NCBI GenBank assembly: GCA_048013815.1
Contig: CM106586.1
Coordinates: 2,170,001-2,234,000, forward strand
Length of the DNA: 64,000 nucleotides
Source of the DNA: Setoptus koraiensis
Lineage: Eukaryota > Arthropoda
Direction of reading: 5' to 3'
Shown here: piece after piece, positions 26,976 to 38,938 of the stretch
Position numbering within the stretch: position 1 is the stretch's first letter
Layout: every line of letters starts with the position of its first letter
Position numbers and translations under genes: made by a program
The notes under the pieces: model-generated
What the model saw: the letters and a program-made list of their open reading frames with translations, nothing else
Told to the model about the DNA's origin: nothing
Database searches by the model: none

Positions 26976-28593
26976 ATGGCGTCTGATTTTACAAGCGGAG
27001 ATGCAAACTCTGATAGAAATGTAGAAATGTGGAAAATCAGGAAGCTCATCAAGAGTTTGGAGGCAGCCAGAGGGTAGGTATTGGCATATTGAAAAAAAAA
27101 ATTCATTCGTAATCATCGGGCGACTTCAATTCTGGGACGATATTAGCTGATTTCATCATTGTTCTCGTATCAAAGAATCTGAAAATCCGTTCCGTATGTC
27201 CTCTCTATTGCCACCCTAACATAATGAATCCTTTATTTCTACATAATATCATCACCGCAGAAACGGAACTTCCATGATATCGCTTATTATGTCGCCCAAA
27301 GAACAGATATCAAAAATATCAAAACTTTTAGGCGATGAGTTGGGCACAGCTTCTAATATAAAATCTCGTGTTAACAGGTTATCAGTGCTTGGAGCAATCA
27401 CATCTGTACAAAATAGGCTAAAATTATATTCTAAAGTCCCACACAATGGTCTTGTTATTTATTGTGGTACGATAGTAACTGAAGATGGAAAAGAAAAGAA
27501 AGTCAACATAGATTTCGAGCCCTTCAAACCGATAAATACAACACTTTACCTATGTGATAATAAATTCCACACGGAACCTCTGACTCATTTACTTGCCGAC
27601 GATAATAAATTTGGTTTTATAGTCATGGACGGTAATGGAACTTTATTTGGTACACTTCAAGGTAACACTAGAGAGACATTAATGAAATTTACAGTTGATT
27701 TACCCAAGAAACATGGTAGGTTCATAGAGAAATTACTTACTCCATATTCTACTTTTATTTTAATTTTTACTTTAGATAACATGTATCCGTAATATTATTT
27801 AATTCTTATTTGTTTTATAGGTCGTGGTGGTCAGTCTGCGTTACGTTTTGCACGTCTACGTATGGAGAAGCGTCACAATTATGTTCGTAAGGTAGCAGAA
27901 GTAGCAGCTCAACTTTTTATAACCAATGATAAGCCTAATGTTTCAGGACTTATTCTAGCCGGATCTGCAGATTTCAAGACTGAGCTCAGTCAGTCCGATA
28001 TGTTTGATCAACGGTTGCAAGCCAAAATATTGAAGCTTGTTGATGTTTCATACGGTGGAGAAAATGGATTTAATCAAGCCATCGAACTTTCCGCAGATCT
28101 GCTGTCCAATGTTAAATTTATTCAAGAGAAGAAACTGATCGGTAGTTACTTTGATGAAATAAACAAAGACTCTGGTAAAATCTGTTACGGAATAACGGAT
28201 ACGATGAAGGCCTTGGAGATGGGTGCAGTGGAAACAATTATTGCATGGGAAAACCTAGAACTGCAACGTTATGAACTTTTGAAAGCATCTACAGGAGAGA
28301 AAGAAGTTTTACATCTAACCCCGGAACAAGAAAAAGATAAGAAACGATTTGTAGATAAAGACACAGGTGCCGAACTAGAATTAGTGGACTGCTGTCCGTT
28401 TTTAGAATGGCTGGCCAACAATTACAAGAAGTTTGGTGCGAATCTTGAAATTATCACTGATCGATCATCGGAGGGAGCCCAGTATGTCGAGGCGTTTGGT
28501 GGCATTGGTGGCTTATTGAGGTACAAAGTAGAATTTGAAGTTATGAATTTAGCTGATGAAATTGATGAATTTGACCTTGGAGATGAGATATAA
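26976..28593 (+). CDS. ETF1: Eukaryotic release factor 1 (eRF1 / ETF1)
   Basis: Recognises all three stop codons in the ribosomal A site and triggers peptidyl-tRNA hydrolysis. Exons 26976-27073, 27261-27715 and 27821-28593 give 441 residues, the usual length. Visible landmarks are NIKS at 65-68, YLCDNKF at about 129-135, and RGGQ at about 186-189, followed by the conserved [19 protein letters not shown] helix. Intron 2 lies within the Gly codon two residues before the GGQ tripeptide, so correct splicing is needed to build the catalytic loop. An AATAAA signal lies at 28711-28716. Confidence 0.97.
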
Positions 28594-28710
28594 TATGACA
28601 AGAGTGATCCAGACAGGATAAGAACCCAGCATCCTTACAACTGCAAGTTATGCCAAAGTTGTTTCTTATTATTATCATCCCCTGAACGATACGACCATAA
28701 CTGATTCCAA

Positions 28711-28716
28711 AATAAA
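28711..28716 (+). terminator. Polyadenylation signal AATAAA of ETF1
   Basis: AATAAA lies about 120 bp after the ETF1 stop codon. Confidence 0.65.
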
Positions 28717-28956
28717 GTGTTACGCTCGATGTGCTGCAAGAGATGATACGTTGTTTTCTCAATATATTAAACGCCAATTCATATAATCTTGACTTTTTGT
28801 TAACTCATGGATCGAAGAAATTTTAGGAAATTCGTATAGACCTTTGTTGATGCCAAAATGTAACCCTGGGAGTTTGATGCCGTGACTTGTCAGAAGTAGA
28901 GTCTGGAATTTTGAGTATGTATCAGATCATCTCTGATTCACATCTCATCATGTGCG

Positions 28957-29037
28957 GATATCGTGGCCGAGTGGTTAAGGCGTCAGGCTGCTATCCTGAT
29001 GGGTTCGCCCGCGCAGGTTCGAATCCTGCCGATATCG
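28957..29037 (+). tRNA. tRNA-Ser(GCT): tRNA-Ser (anticodon GCU)
   Basis: A full class II cloverleaf can be folded by eye. The acceptor stem GATATCG pairs with CGATATC at 29030-29036, with discriminator G at 29037. The D arm is GCCGAGTGGTTAAGGC. The anticodon stem TCAGG/CCTGA encloses loop CTGCTAT with GCT at 28990-28992. A long variable arm has stem GGG/CCC around TTCG. The T arm is GCAGG-TTCGAAT-CCTGC. The G discriminator and long variable arm are serine identity features. No intron and no encoded CCA. It lies about 130 bp upstream of the PRPF4 start codon. Confidence 0.97.
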
Positions 29038-29042
29038 ATTAC

Positions 29043-29048
29043 TTTTTT
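29043..29048 (+). terminator. RNA polymerase III terminator
   Basis: A run of six T residues lies five bases after the tRNA discriminator base. Confidence 0.85.
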
Positions 29049-29170
29049 GCATTATTTTTTTGTCGCTATGATCAATCATGCTATCTCTGATCTTCATCTA
29101 ACATGTTGCTTTTGCCATATAACAGTTTATTTTAAATATATATAGATATTTATCCAACAACGAGTCAACC

Positions 29171-30475
29171 ATGATTAGCTTACGTATGATATCCACCGAT
29201 GACAAGGAGGTCGTTCGACAACTCCGAGAACTCCAACAGCCGGCAGTATTTTTTTCTGAGGGTCCAGCTGAGCGTCGCGAGCGTCTCAGGCAAGTACTGA
29301 CAAAACTAGGACCGGACGCTTTAGAGAAGATCAAATCACCTCACATCACACAGAGCATTGATGCTTCCACCAACAATGGGGAAACTTGGTATCACGAAGG
29401 CAGCGAACTTCTGAAGAAAAGCCGTTTTCGCATAGCAAAGTACAGCATTGAACAATGTAAGTCGAGACTGGATATGGATATGCTGAAACAATTGGAGCCT
29501 ATCTCTACCAGATTTGCGCCTCAACAAGAATTGATCAAGAGACTTAGGACAATCGACGATTGTGGCAGTCAGATAGGTGATGATAGACCGCTGTCGTCTT
29601 GCAATTTTAGTCCTGATTCTACTTTGGTTGCTACCTCATCCTGGAGCGGACTCTGTAAACTATGGTCAGTGCCTAACTTGATACATCAGCATACCCTGAG
29701 AGGACATACATGTAATGTTAGCTATATAACATTTCATCCTAAATCCACTAGGAATCAATACTCCAACAAATCTATAAATTTGGCATCATGTTCGGTTGAT
29801 GGCTCAGTCCTACTATGGAATCTCATAGATGAAGAGCCCATTCACAATCTCAAAGGCCATGAAGGACACAAGGTAACGCGCGTCAAGTTTCACCCAATGG
29901 GCGAATACCTTGCAACTTGTTGTTCTGATAAATCGTGGCGATTTTGGAACTTGGAACACCTCGAGGAGATCCTTCATCAAGAGGGACACGCGGATGCTGT
30001 CTATGACATAGCTTTTCATCCTGACGGCTCGTTGGCCGCGACAGCTGGTCTGGATTCTTTCGGAAGGATATTCGATCTCAGGACAGGAAGGCAAATAATG
30101 CTTTTAGAGGGTCACCTCAGAGGACTACTTTCAATTGACTGTTCACCAGATGGTTATCATATTGCAACTGGTAGTCAAGACCATAGTGTCAAAATTTGGG
30201 ATCTCAGAAAAAGAACTTGTGAATATACCATACCCGCTCATACGAATAATGTTGTAAAAGTCGTGTTCGAGAAAAGAAGCGGCTGTTATCTTGCTACAGC
30301 CTCCTACGACAAGAGTATAAAGCTATGGTCAAAGCCTACCTGGGCTCCGGTACAGACATTGTATGGCCATGATGAGCGCATTATGGGCATGGATTGCTCA
30401 GAGAATAGTGAATTATTTGCTACATCATCCTACGACAAGACATTCAAATTATGGAAATCCAAAAGAGATGTATGA
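29171..30475 (+). CDS. PRPF4: U4/U6 snRNP protein PRPF4 (Prp4)
   Basis: WD40 protein of the U4/U6 di-snRNP that binds PRPF3 and cyclophilin H; nuclear pre-mRNA splicing. The 434-residue frame has the SFM (splicing factor motif) segment FFSEGPAERRERLRQVL near residues 27-43, the linker SQIGDDRPLSSCNFSPDS, and then seven WD repeats to the end. Vertebrate PRPF4 is about 520 residues: roughly the first 95, including a conserved HIYYGS block, are not present here. An in-frame TAA at 29120 closes the frame upstream, but an acceptor-like CAG at 29123-29125 would leave the frame open for an upstream exon. No such exon is recognised before the tRNA. Confidence 0.93.
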   Translation: MISLRMISTDDKEVVRQLRELQQPAVFFSEGPAERRERLRQVLTKLGPDALEKIKSPHITQSIDASTNNGETWYHEGSELLKKSRFRIAKYSIEQCKSRLDMDMLKQLEPISTRFAPQQELIKRLRTIDDCGSQIGDDRPLSSCNFSPDSTLVATSSWSGLCKLWSVPNLIHQHTLRGHTCNVSYITFHPKSTRNQYSNKSINLASCSVDGSVLLWNLIDEEPIHNLKGHEGHKVTRVKFHPMGEYLATCCSDKSWRFWNLEHLEEILHQEGHADAVYDIAFHPDGSLAATAGLDSFGRIFDLRTGRQIMLLEGHLRGLLSIDCSPDGYHIATGSQDHSVKIWDLRKRTCEYTIPAHTNNVVKVVFEKRSGCYLATASYDKSIKLWSKPTWAPVQTLYGHDERIMGMDCSENSELFATSSYDKTFKLWKSKRDV

Positions 30476-30635
30476 TCATATCATCGAAAATATTGAGGCT
30501 CTGTGATATAACTAGGTGATTCTAGCGAATTAGTTTGATTTTTTTTTATTTATTCTAAAATGACATTCAATTACATAAACGCTTTTATTGTAGACTGTCT
30601 TTTTTTATGTTCTCGTATCTGTATCTCTCTGTTTA

Positions 30636-31959
30636 TCAGTTATTGGGTAATGCCCACAGTGTGGCTGTCTTGTTGGCGCTGGTTGTGACGAATGTGAAGT
30701 CGGTCGGATGCCATTTAGCTTGTACAATTTTATCATCACTCTCAGCAACACAGACACTTGGTAATGGAGCGGTCAAATCACCCTGCAAGTCGGTCAAAAC
30801 TACACGCCCGTCGTAGCCGGCCGTTAACAGATAATATGCTTTAGGTGAGAAACTGACCGAACGAATTTCGTCTTGATGAGGCTTAAATGTCTGAACTACA
30901 CGTCCTCCTCTAATATCGTAGATCATGCAAGTTGCATCATTATGACCACTAATTAGTACCTTGCCGGTAGGGTCTACTCGAACAGCACATACAGGAGCTC
31001 CAGGTCCCTTCCCGGAATTAAGCATGGACGGTGCTGATATTATAGATGTGCAACCCCGCGTTCTCAAGTCCCAAAATCTTATGGTACGGTCTGTGCTGCC
31101 GGATACAAAGTTTGCTCCTCCCCAGGTGTGTAAAGATAGCACTGGTGCAGAATGACCAGCCATAGATTGAAACGGAGTGATGGTGTCGCAATCTGTAACA
31201 TAGATCTTATTGTCACCGCCTCCGGCTGATATAAGTAATGAAGTCCCATTTGTGTGATCGTCTATAAAGCAGAGGTCTCTGACGGTTCCATCATGCATGG
31301 TCAATTTATATTCATCGCCTTCAGGACAATGAGTTATAGAATTGTAGCGTACAACATGGATAGTTTGATCGTTTGAGCCTGTGGCTATCAGATCCCCAGT
31401 CGTGTTGAAAGCAACACAATATATTGATCCACGATGGACTTGCAGAAATTTGAATAATATCCTTGGTGTGGTGGCAATGTGATCAGAATCTAGGTGACGT
31501 AATTCATGATCGGCTGGATAAGAACAGATACGCAATGTACGCGAATTGGATCCTATAGCATAAACCTCCCCATTGGGATGAAAATCTACGGCTCTAATGG
31601 CCTGACTATCCTCAAGTTTGTTGTATGGTATAAATTCTGGCTTCGTGTCTGGAATAGTAAGATCATCATCAGTTGGAGAGTACCTAGACCTCACGGGACC
31701 CTGTTGCTTTAAAGATATAATAAAAGATGGGATATTAATATCAAAATAGGATCGTGATTAATAAGTGTGTGTAGAAGTTTTTATCTCTGTGCCCATAAAC
31801 AGATTGAGTTAATTTATAATAATTTGAAATTACTTTTTGTACTATATCAAAGATTCTTTCTGGCGAGTAATAATTTTTGATAGGTGACGGAGAAAAGACT
31901 TTGTCTAGATCTCTGGGCCTCAAGGGCGTCAATCTCTCCTCAAGTAAAGAGAAATTCAT
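30636..31959 (-). CDS. WDR47: WDR47-type WD40 protein, short form
   Basis: Exon 1 is 31959-31834 and exon 2 is 31700-30636 (131-bp intron, phase 0), giving 396 residues. The WD40 block starts at LEDSQAIRAVDFHPNGEVYA and carries SNSRTLRICSYP, MHDGTVRDLCF, IRFWDLRTRG and ATCMIYDIRGGRVVQTF. It closely follows the C-terminal propeller of WDR47 (nemitin), a microtubule-associated neuronal protein. Full-length WDR47 has LisH and CTLH domains and a long linker first; here only about 60 unrelated residues precede the propeller. An in-frame stop near 32003 lies upstream of the chosen ATG, so exon 1 looks like a real first exon. It may be a short isoform, or the long form may be lost here. It converges on PRPF4 (160 bp between stops). 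Confidence 0.8.
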
Positions 31960-32558
31960 GATGCTCAAAGCATCAAGTGAAGTGTAGATGTAAATGTATA
32001 ATAATTAAGATTAATCAATTATTTCAAGCCAACTTGAATGTTGCCCAGAGATGCATTCCCAACAATTGCATCAAAGATACAGCTGCAACCAGAACAATAA
32101 CACCAAACGAGAGCGAGAAAGAGCTCGTGCCTCATCACGTACTGATAAAAGGTTGAGTGTTTTGACCGCGGGTGGCGCTGCGTCACACAAACTATGATCC
32201 AACGTCAGATGAAATGAACGAGAACTATTTTGAGTACATTATTGATTGAGAAAGCAATAGGGTGAGTGTGTCCGAACAGGAGAAAAATTCCGAAATATGA
32301 GCGCCTCTCTGCGGATAAAACTTGCGTCAGTAAAACGGAGCGTAAACGGAGACCAGAAAAAGGGCGCCATTACGCACCAGTGTGACAACATGTGTCACTT
32401 TTTTTTGTCAACAGGATGTTGAATAGAGGGTCAAATGGATAAATGTTGCAAAGATTTTCAATGTAGACTAGAAGAAATTTCTGCACCCCAAACTTAGAGT
32501 TGTACAATGAACAGAAAATGCGATATGAGGTGGATATGTCTGTTGAATGTTGACTTAC

Positions 32559-34925
32559 AAGATGAACAAAAGGACTTGAGATTGCCCACTGAGGATGCAA
32601 ATGGATAGGCTTCAAATGAGGTTGACTGCCCAATATTTTACGCAATTGTTCATTAGCCGGTGCCAAGCCAGATCTGAGACTACCAAATGGTGTAGCGTGC
32701 CTGATACCATAATATTTACTTGCTGGTTGTGCGTAATAGTTTGAATGTAAATAATAATCGTCCGAAGCTAGATTATAATTACTATTACTATAATAGCCAT
32801 GAACTGGACAAGCTGGATCAAAGCCAGGAATGGAAGATAAAGAAGGCGATCTCTTGTACATAGACGTAGCCGATAATGGTCTCGATAGAACCCTACGTGA
32901 AGTCATTGGCGATGAGTACGAAGAATAAGCAGTAGTTGGTCTATCTAAACGGTGTACAACGTTTGAGGGTGGCAAAACGGTGGTAGTTGGCGTTGTTGCG
33001 GTCGGTGATTGATAACGAGATATTGGCGACGGCGTCATACTCTGACTACCAGTACTATTGGTTCTATGTAATCCTGTTGCTGGCGAGACAGAGGAAGAAG
33101 AAATAGTGGTCCGTTTATTTAATTGGCCGCTCTTAGCTGGTGGACTTGTTGATGCTGCCATAGAAGGTAATAAAGATTTTGAGGTGTTAGTCACTCTATT
33201 GACTTTTGAAGTCGGAGATGATGATAAAGAAGATACTGCTTGACCGCTACCACCATAAGCAGGTGGATATGATCTGATGTAACTATTATTATTATGTTGA
33301 TTATTGATAGATGATGGCAATGATGGAAAAAGATTACTAATATTACTGTAACCGTGATAATAGCTTATACTATTGTGACGCTGTTGAAGTCTATGTTGTT
33401 GCCGATTATCAAAATTGTTATTATTATTGCTATTAGAGAGGTAATTATTTATATTTGAGTAACTCTTGCTTAGGGCGTTGTTCCTATTCAGTCTACTATT
33501 GGTGCTATAACTATTATTACTATTGCTTTTTGTGTTATCTGGACGCCGTAGATTTCTAGTGTTGATGTTACTATTAATATTATTACTATTAATATTATTG
33601 CTAGCTGCTTCTCTTAGAGATAGACCATTCTTCCTAATTTGATTGTCTTGTTTAATCGGTGAAACATTTGTGTCGGCAATTTGTTCTGTAATATCTCTAC
33701 TACCTCTATCATCTGTAACTTCATCAATATTAGACGAAGACGAGTAACTTTGTGATTCTTGTTGCTGATGCTGTTGATGTTTCTGTTGGTGCCGATTATC
33801 ACTTAATTGATCCCGATCATGCGATCCAAAAAACTTGCCTTCCCTTTCCTCGCAACTATCTAAATCCGAACTAACTTGTTGTCTCGGTAATTTGCTATCT
33901 CTCTGCTTATGATGAAACGATCTTTCATCTTCTGTAATGTTTGCAGCTATAGTGCCTGAGGGTTCGATTTGTGATTTTTGATCATCACTCGAGGATGCTG
34001 AAGATTCCGAAGATGATGATACTGGAAATGATACAACTTGACCAAAGTTAATATGGTGCTGTTGGTTGCTTTTTCTCAATTTACTCTTTTCTTGATTCGA
34101 AGATTCGTTAGATTGATCACCTTGAAAGTTTTGATTAGATGGCTGACCTGATGATGATGATGCTGGCTGTGATATTGATGAGGTGTTGCTCGTTGTTTTG
34201 GCTACTGTTGTATCAGTATTATTATTGTCCTGATCTCTATTTGAAAGGACCATCTCTAGTTGGCTTGATTGGCCAATATCATTGACATTTTGATTGATTT
34301 TGGTTTTGCCACCATTTCCAAGCTTCTCATCATTGTTATTAGGAGATGATGGTAATGCATCATTATTGTTGTCATTAATTGATTTTATTGTTGATTCAAT
34401 CTTGTTTTTTGTAATTGGCAATAGTGATAACGGCAAAGATGAAGCTTGTTTTCGTTGATTGCGAATATCAACAATTACATTGCGTGTTGTTGTGACTGGC
34501 TGCTTATTTATTACATTATTTGTAGCAAGATTTTCAATTCCAACTTGTTGTGAACTCAACAATCTCGAGTTCGGTACTCTACTACTAGTGGTGGCACCAA
34601 TCTGTTTTATATTTGAATTGGAGGGTTCTATATATGTGCGACAAACACGGCTCAAAATTGGAACTGATTGTTGCTGTCTCTTAGTTAGTTCTTCGACTAA
34701 TCTTTTAGAATTGATTCTTGACTCGTGTTTAATGTCGTTGCCACTTGTTTGGCGCGCACTTCTTGAAATCAAAGGGGCAGTATTAGACCTCTTTGATTTG
34801 CTTGTTGCAACTGCCTGATGTGGAGAAGGAGAAGTGGTAGTTGCAGTAGTAGAGGTAGTAGTAGTAGTGTTGGTACTAATACTAGTAGAAGATAATGACG
34901 TTTCTTTCCCCTCTGTTGTAGCCAT
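32559..34925 (-). CDS. Orphan Ser/Asn/Gln-rich protein, first exon
   Basis: I do not recognise this protein. One open exon encodes 789 residues from ATG at 34925 to a consensus donor GTAAGT whose first base is 32558. The product is mostly low complexity: Thr and Ser runs at the N-terminus, long Asn- and Ser-rich blocks in the middle, and Tyr-rich patches later. The least repetitive parts are residues about 75-150 and the last 120, where IPGFDPACPVHGYY and LRKILGSQPHLKPIHLHP stand out. If the donor is ignored the frame reads on to 32370. The 3' exon or exons were not found. No signal peptide or membrane segment is evident; it is probably a disordered regulatory or cytoskeletal protein, which is inference only. 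Confidence 0.6.
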
Positions 34926-37900
34926 CACTAATCAGCTTAGGTGCCTATCATAGATATCTAACTCATTCAATTATATCTATAAATGCAACATCTGTAGCTA
35001 AAGATGAGATTTTCGTTTTTTTTTTTTATAAATGTGGAAGAAATTAGTAGAAAATTAGTTTTCTTTTTTAGACCAATTTATTAACAGATGCTATAGCTAG
35101 TCGGATCCGACATAAACACACAAACAAAGAAGGCTTGTGTAAACTAATAACAATGACGCAACATGTAGATTGTGCGAACTGAACAAAACAATTATTTTAT
35201 TCGTCATGATTTTATCATAAGTTCATCAAGTTCACTCGACAAAACTACTGATATATCATATCATTACAATGTTAGAGGCTCTAATGTAATTCAACACTCA
35301 TCTATCCCTCAATGGACTTTAGTTCAAACAATGTATGATTTGTAGTACTGGTGGTGTTATTATTCTCAATGTCAGCCTTGATGCAGATCAATATATTGAT
35401 GGGGCTAATAATGCTGATCACGATTTTACTTATGATTGTTTTGTTGTAGTTGCGATAATGGAGAGTAAACAGCTGAATTTAGCTGATAATTTGAAGACTA
35501 ATTTATATATATATTTTTAAACTCACAACGTCAAACAATAGAGCGCATCAAATTGATTCTGTTCAGCATCGAACTACTACAAGTAAACACGATGAAGACA
35601 AATATGACTCTACAAATATGATATACCTCTCACCTGTTAGGCTATGATGGAAGATTTTATCTGCAAACGTTTTTCAAGAATACTGTTTGTTGTTGTATAA
35701 TATATTATGTTGTATAGGCGCTTGTTATGGTAAATAAAACATAAACAAGCTGAAGTGTGATAGAGACAAATTTCGTCAAGTGCTGTTGGTTAAAGTTTGA
35801 AAATGTTTGCTCGAGACCAGAATGACAGGTGATAAATTTTTGTTGTTTGTTATACGATATCTTTCTTGTGTTCGCTAACCAAAACTTGCAAAAATTGTTT
35901 GTCTATTGAATAATGATGCCTGACGGTTCTAATGGGTTGTGTTTGTGTGTAGACAAGTTGTTTTATTAAAAATTCAAGTCATTAGTGTTACCTTTGTTAG
36001 TTCCTATACACTGATGGTAAGCCATCTCGATACAACAAGCACGATTCTATATTTAGTAGACCTACAATGGGTTAGGACTGTGCAGTACACTGTAATTCTA
36101 GGCTTTTCATCCAAGTACAGCGCCGTGTAGTTGCAAACAGTAGTATGATAACTTTCACTGGAAAGTATAATAGGAAATTTATGATGGATGATTAGAATTC
36201 ATATTTATTCGTGTCACTTGTTAAGTGTTGAGCCTCTGCTAAAACATCTACTCTCTCGGCTCATATTTCAGGTGCAATCAAATATGGTACAGGCCTGATT
36301 GCCAGAGCATTTGCATAACAACAAAAAATGTGACTGCCCCTTTTGCTATTGAACTAACAGAGTTTGGACTTACATTGTTCACTTCAGTGATGATCAAGGT
36401 TGATAACTGTTGAGATTTAACTACTTATCTAGTTGAATAAATCCGATACAAAGAACAGTAAGATATATCTTACTTTCTTTATCTTAAGCAAAACAAAATT
36501 GAAAGAAAAGATAATAAAAGATAGCAAGGATTCGAAGATTTCCTGCAGTTGCATTAGTGCTCAACAGTTTATTTGTTGCCGGACAGGAATCAATCTGCAA
36601 AGAACAGGTGAATCAGCAAGCTGCAATATCCTCTCTATATCTCTCACTTGATTTTTGGTGCGGAAAGATCTTTCGAACAATTTGTTGCAATTATTGAATG
36701 ATTGTCGAAACAAGATGTTACTGAAAGATACCAATATTTGTAATAAAGCTTGTTCAATTTAGCTTGTTCAAAGTTACTTAGCCAATGGGTAAAAATGCGC
36801 GACGATATTGAATTTTGTCGAGACCATATGTAGAGATATCATAGTTGTCCAGTAACTGTTAGCAATGCGTTTGAAGGGAATTTGTTTGAAAAAACTTGTT
36901 AGCTTAACGGAAATGAAATGATGTCCCGTAATTCCTCATGATAAGTACTGTTGTGAAGCCGTTCAGACGTACAATGTATTGTAGAGTCACTTTTGTTTAA
37001 CAACTATGATTGATAACTTGTTGTTGTATTCTAAACATAGAACAATTGAACAGTATAATACTTTAATAATGTTTGATGTTGATTAAATATTTCCAACTTA
37101 ACTATTGTTATCTTATAGCTGAACAATGATGTCACCATGTTCAATAAAACAAGTCTTGAATTTACGCTACACGACAATATAGTCATTTCACTTAAAAATA
37201 ACAAAGATTATAACCTTTCATGTCACACTTATGACATGACAAATTCTAGTGGATAGTCTAGTTGATTTGAATAAAAGATGAAACATTCAGCCGATAGGCT
37301 TGTCGCAATGTATATTTGATGTGGAACAATAGATGATTGTAGACAAACAAGCTATGACGTTCGTCCTGTTAATCTATTGAAATATCCCTCTATAAAAGCA
37401 CCTAGGACAGCAACCAAAACAAACCTTTCTCTGAACAAAATATTGATATATCGGACTTAAGGTACGCTGAACGTAGATGACTAACATTCTCTGTGATCTT
37501 TTTGTTGATTCACTTGGTTAGTATTTAGTCATCTGGTCTAGTCTTAGACAAATCAACAGCAGGATAAAGCAATAGATTACCAGGCATTACCAGAGTGAAC
37601 TCTTTTGATACAAACTTGTTGTGCTCAAGTCGGAGTACAGTGAGAGAGCCGAGAATGCGAGATTTACTTTCTATTTGAATATGGGTATGTTTGAGTAACT
37701 AGACAAAGAGGGTTAGATCAAGAGGAAAAATCGGTACATGCCATACCAATTTTTGCACTACCTCTTGATACATTTCTCTGGCCATTGACTGAACAACAAC
37801 GGTATACAACACCATGGAACACACATACAAAACTGCTCCTGCTATCTATTCATCGCAATACCACCTGCTCCCTTTCCATGAGTGCTGTAATTCTTGATTT

Positions 37901-38255
37901 CTAGTGATTGATTCTCGCTTTAGCTCGCTTGATTTTTGCTTGATAATTAAGTCAGAATTTGGCTCAAGCATGGAGGTAATAATGTTGCAAGACTGTGCTT
38001 AATTGCTTCAAGTGCTGTCGCTCTCATCAACTAATAATGAGAACACACAGGCAAAGCAAATCATTTGTACGGGTTTGATGTGGAACAAGTAAAACGAGCA
38101 AATCCAAACGAGCTGCTACTTTTTACGCATACACTTTATGTCACGATTTTTTTCTTGCTGTTGGGTCTCTACTATCAGTACTATAGAGCCAAGATAAATG
38201 AGTATATGAATACCGAGGGCATTATAATCAATAGAAATTTGGTCGTCACACGGCC
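34926..38255. other. 3.3-kb stretch with no gene seen
   Basis: Only short, repeat-poor frames without family resemblance occur here. The stretch probably holds the promoter of the Ser/Asn-rich gene on the left and of the DUSP19-like gene on the right. From 37306 rightwards it lies inside the segment that is copied twice more further on. Confidence 0.5.
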
Positions 38256-38938
38256 ATGCTTTGCATGTTCAATCAATTGAAAGGTTTCTCACAGCGTAAA
38301 CTGAATAAAGTTGAGACAAAAGTAGTAACACCATCAGGTGAGAATTTAGTTGAAAAAAGAGGAGCAAAAGGCCTGCAAGTGCTATCTAGCGATGCTCAAG
38401 GTCAAGAAGAACAAAGAAAGCTAGACTTGCAAGTTGGACTTATAGTACCCGGCTTGTTGATAGGTAAATATCTATTCTCTATTATATAATTGCAAATCAA
38501 AGCTAGCAAACCATGAGTGACTAACTAGTTAATTATCATTTCTCCGGTAATATAGCATCCGATGATGTTGCTCAACACAAGGAAAGTCTGGATACTTATG
38601 GAATAACTCATATATTGAACCTGGCTAGCGATGTTGAAAATAAATATGCTAGTGAATATTGTTACAAGAATGTAGACGTTCAGGACAATCCTGATTTTCA
38701 GTTGTCTCAAGTATACGACGAATGTTTCAATTTCATAGATGAGGGGAAAAAAGCAGGTAATGTTCTTGTTCATTGTAAGGGAACAGTTGGTTTGTCGAGA
38801 TCAACTGCAATCTGTGTTGCCTACTTAATGAAAAGAGAGAAGCTCAACTTTAACGATGCTCTAAACGCCGTCAAGGAGGCAAGATCCTTCGTGCGACCCA
38901 ATGATGGATTCGTGAAACAGTTGAAGGAAGCGCATTAA
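38256..38938 (+). CDS. DUSP19-like dual-specificity phosphatase with lengthened P-loop
   Basis: Exon 1 is 38256-38463 and exon 2 is 38556-38938 (phase 1, donor GTAAAT, acceptor ATATAG), giving 196 residues, close to human DUSP19 (217). Similarity begins at FNQLKGFSQRKL and runs through DLQVGLIVPGLL and YGITHILNLAS to FVRPNDGFVKQL. Translation may start at the ATG at 38256 or at 38265. DUSP19 acts in JNK-pathway signalling. The catalytic loop reads VHCKGTVGLSRS: seven residues separate Cys and Arg, instead of the five of the canonical HCX5R signature. The copy in segment B has the same bases, so this is not a local reading error of copy A. Activity is doubtful. An AATAAA signal lies at 39054-39059. 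Confidence 0.85.

Noticed and set aside
28887-29145. Short frames across the tRNA gene
   Set aside because: They are translations of the tRNA-Ser gene and its flanks.
38065-38280. A 71-codon frame with a hydrophobic segment just before the DUSP19-like start
   Set aside because: It overlaps the DUSP19-like exon 1 in another frame and has no family resemblance. It is probably 5' leader.
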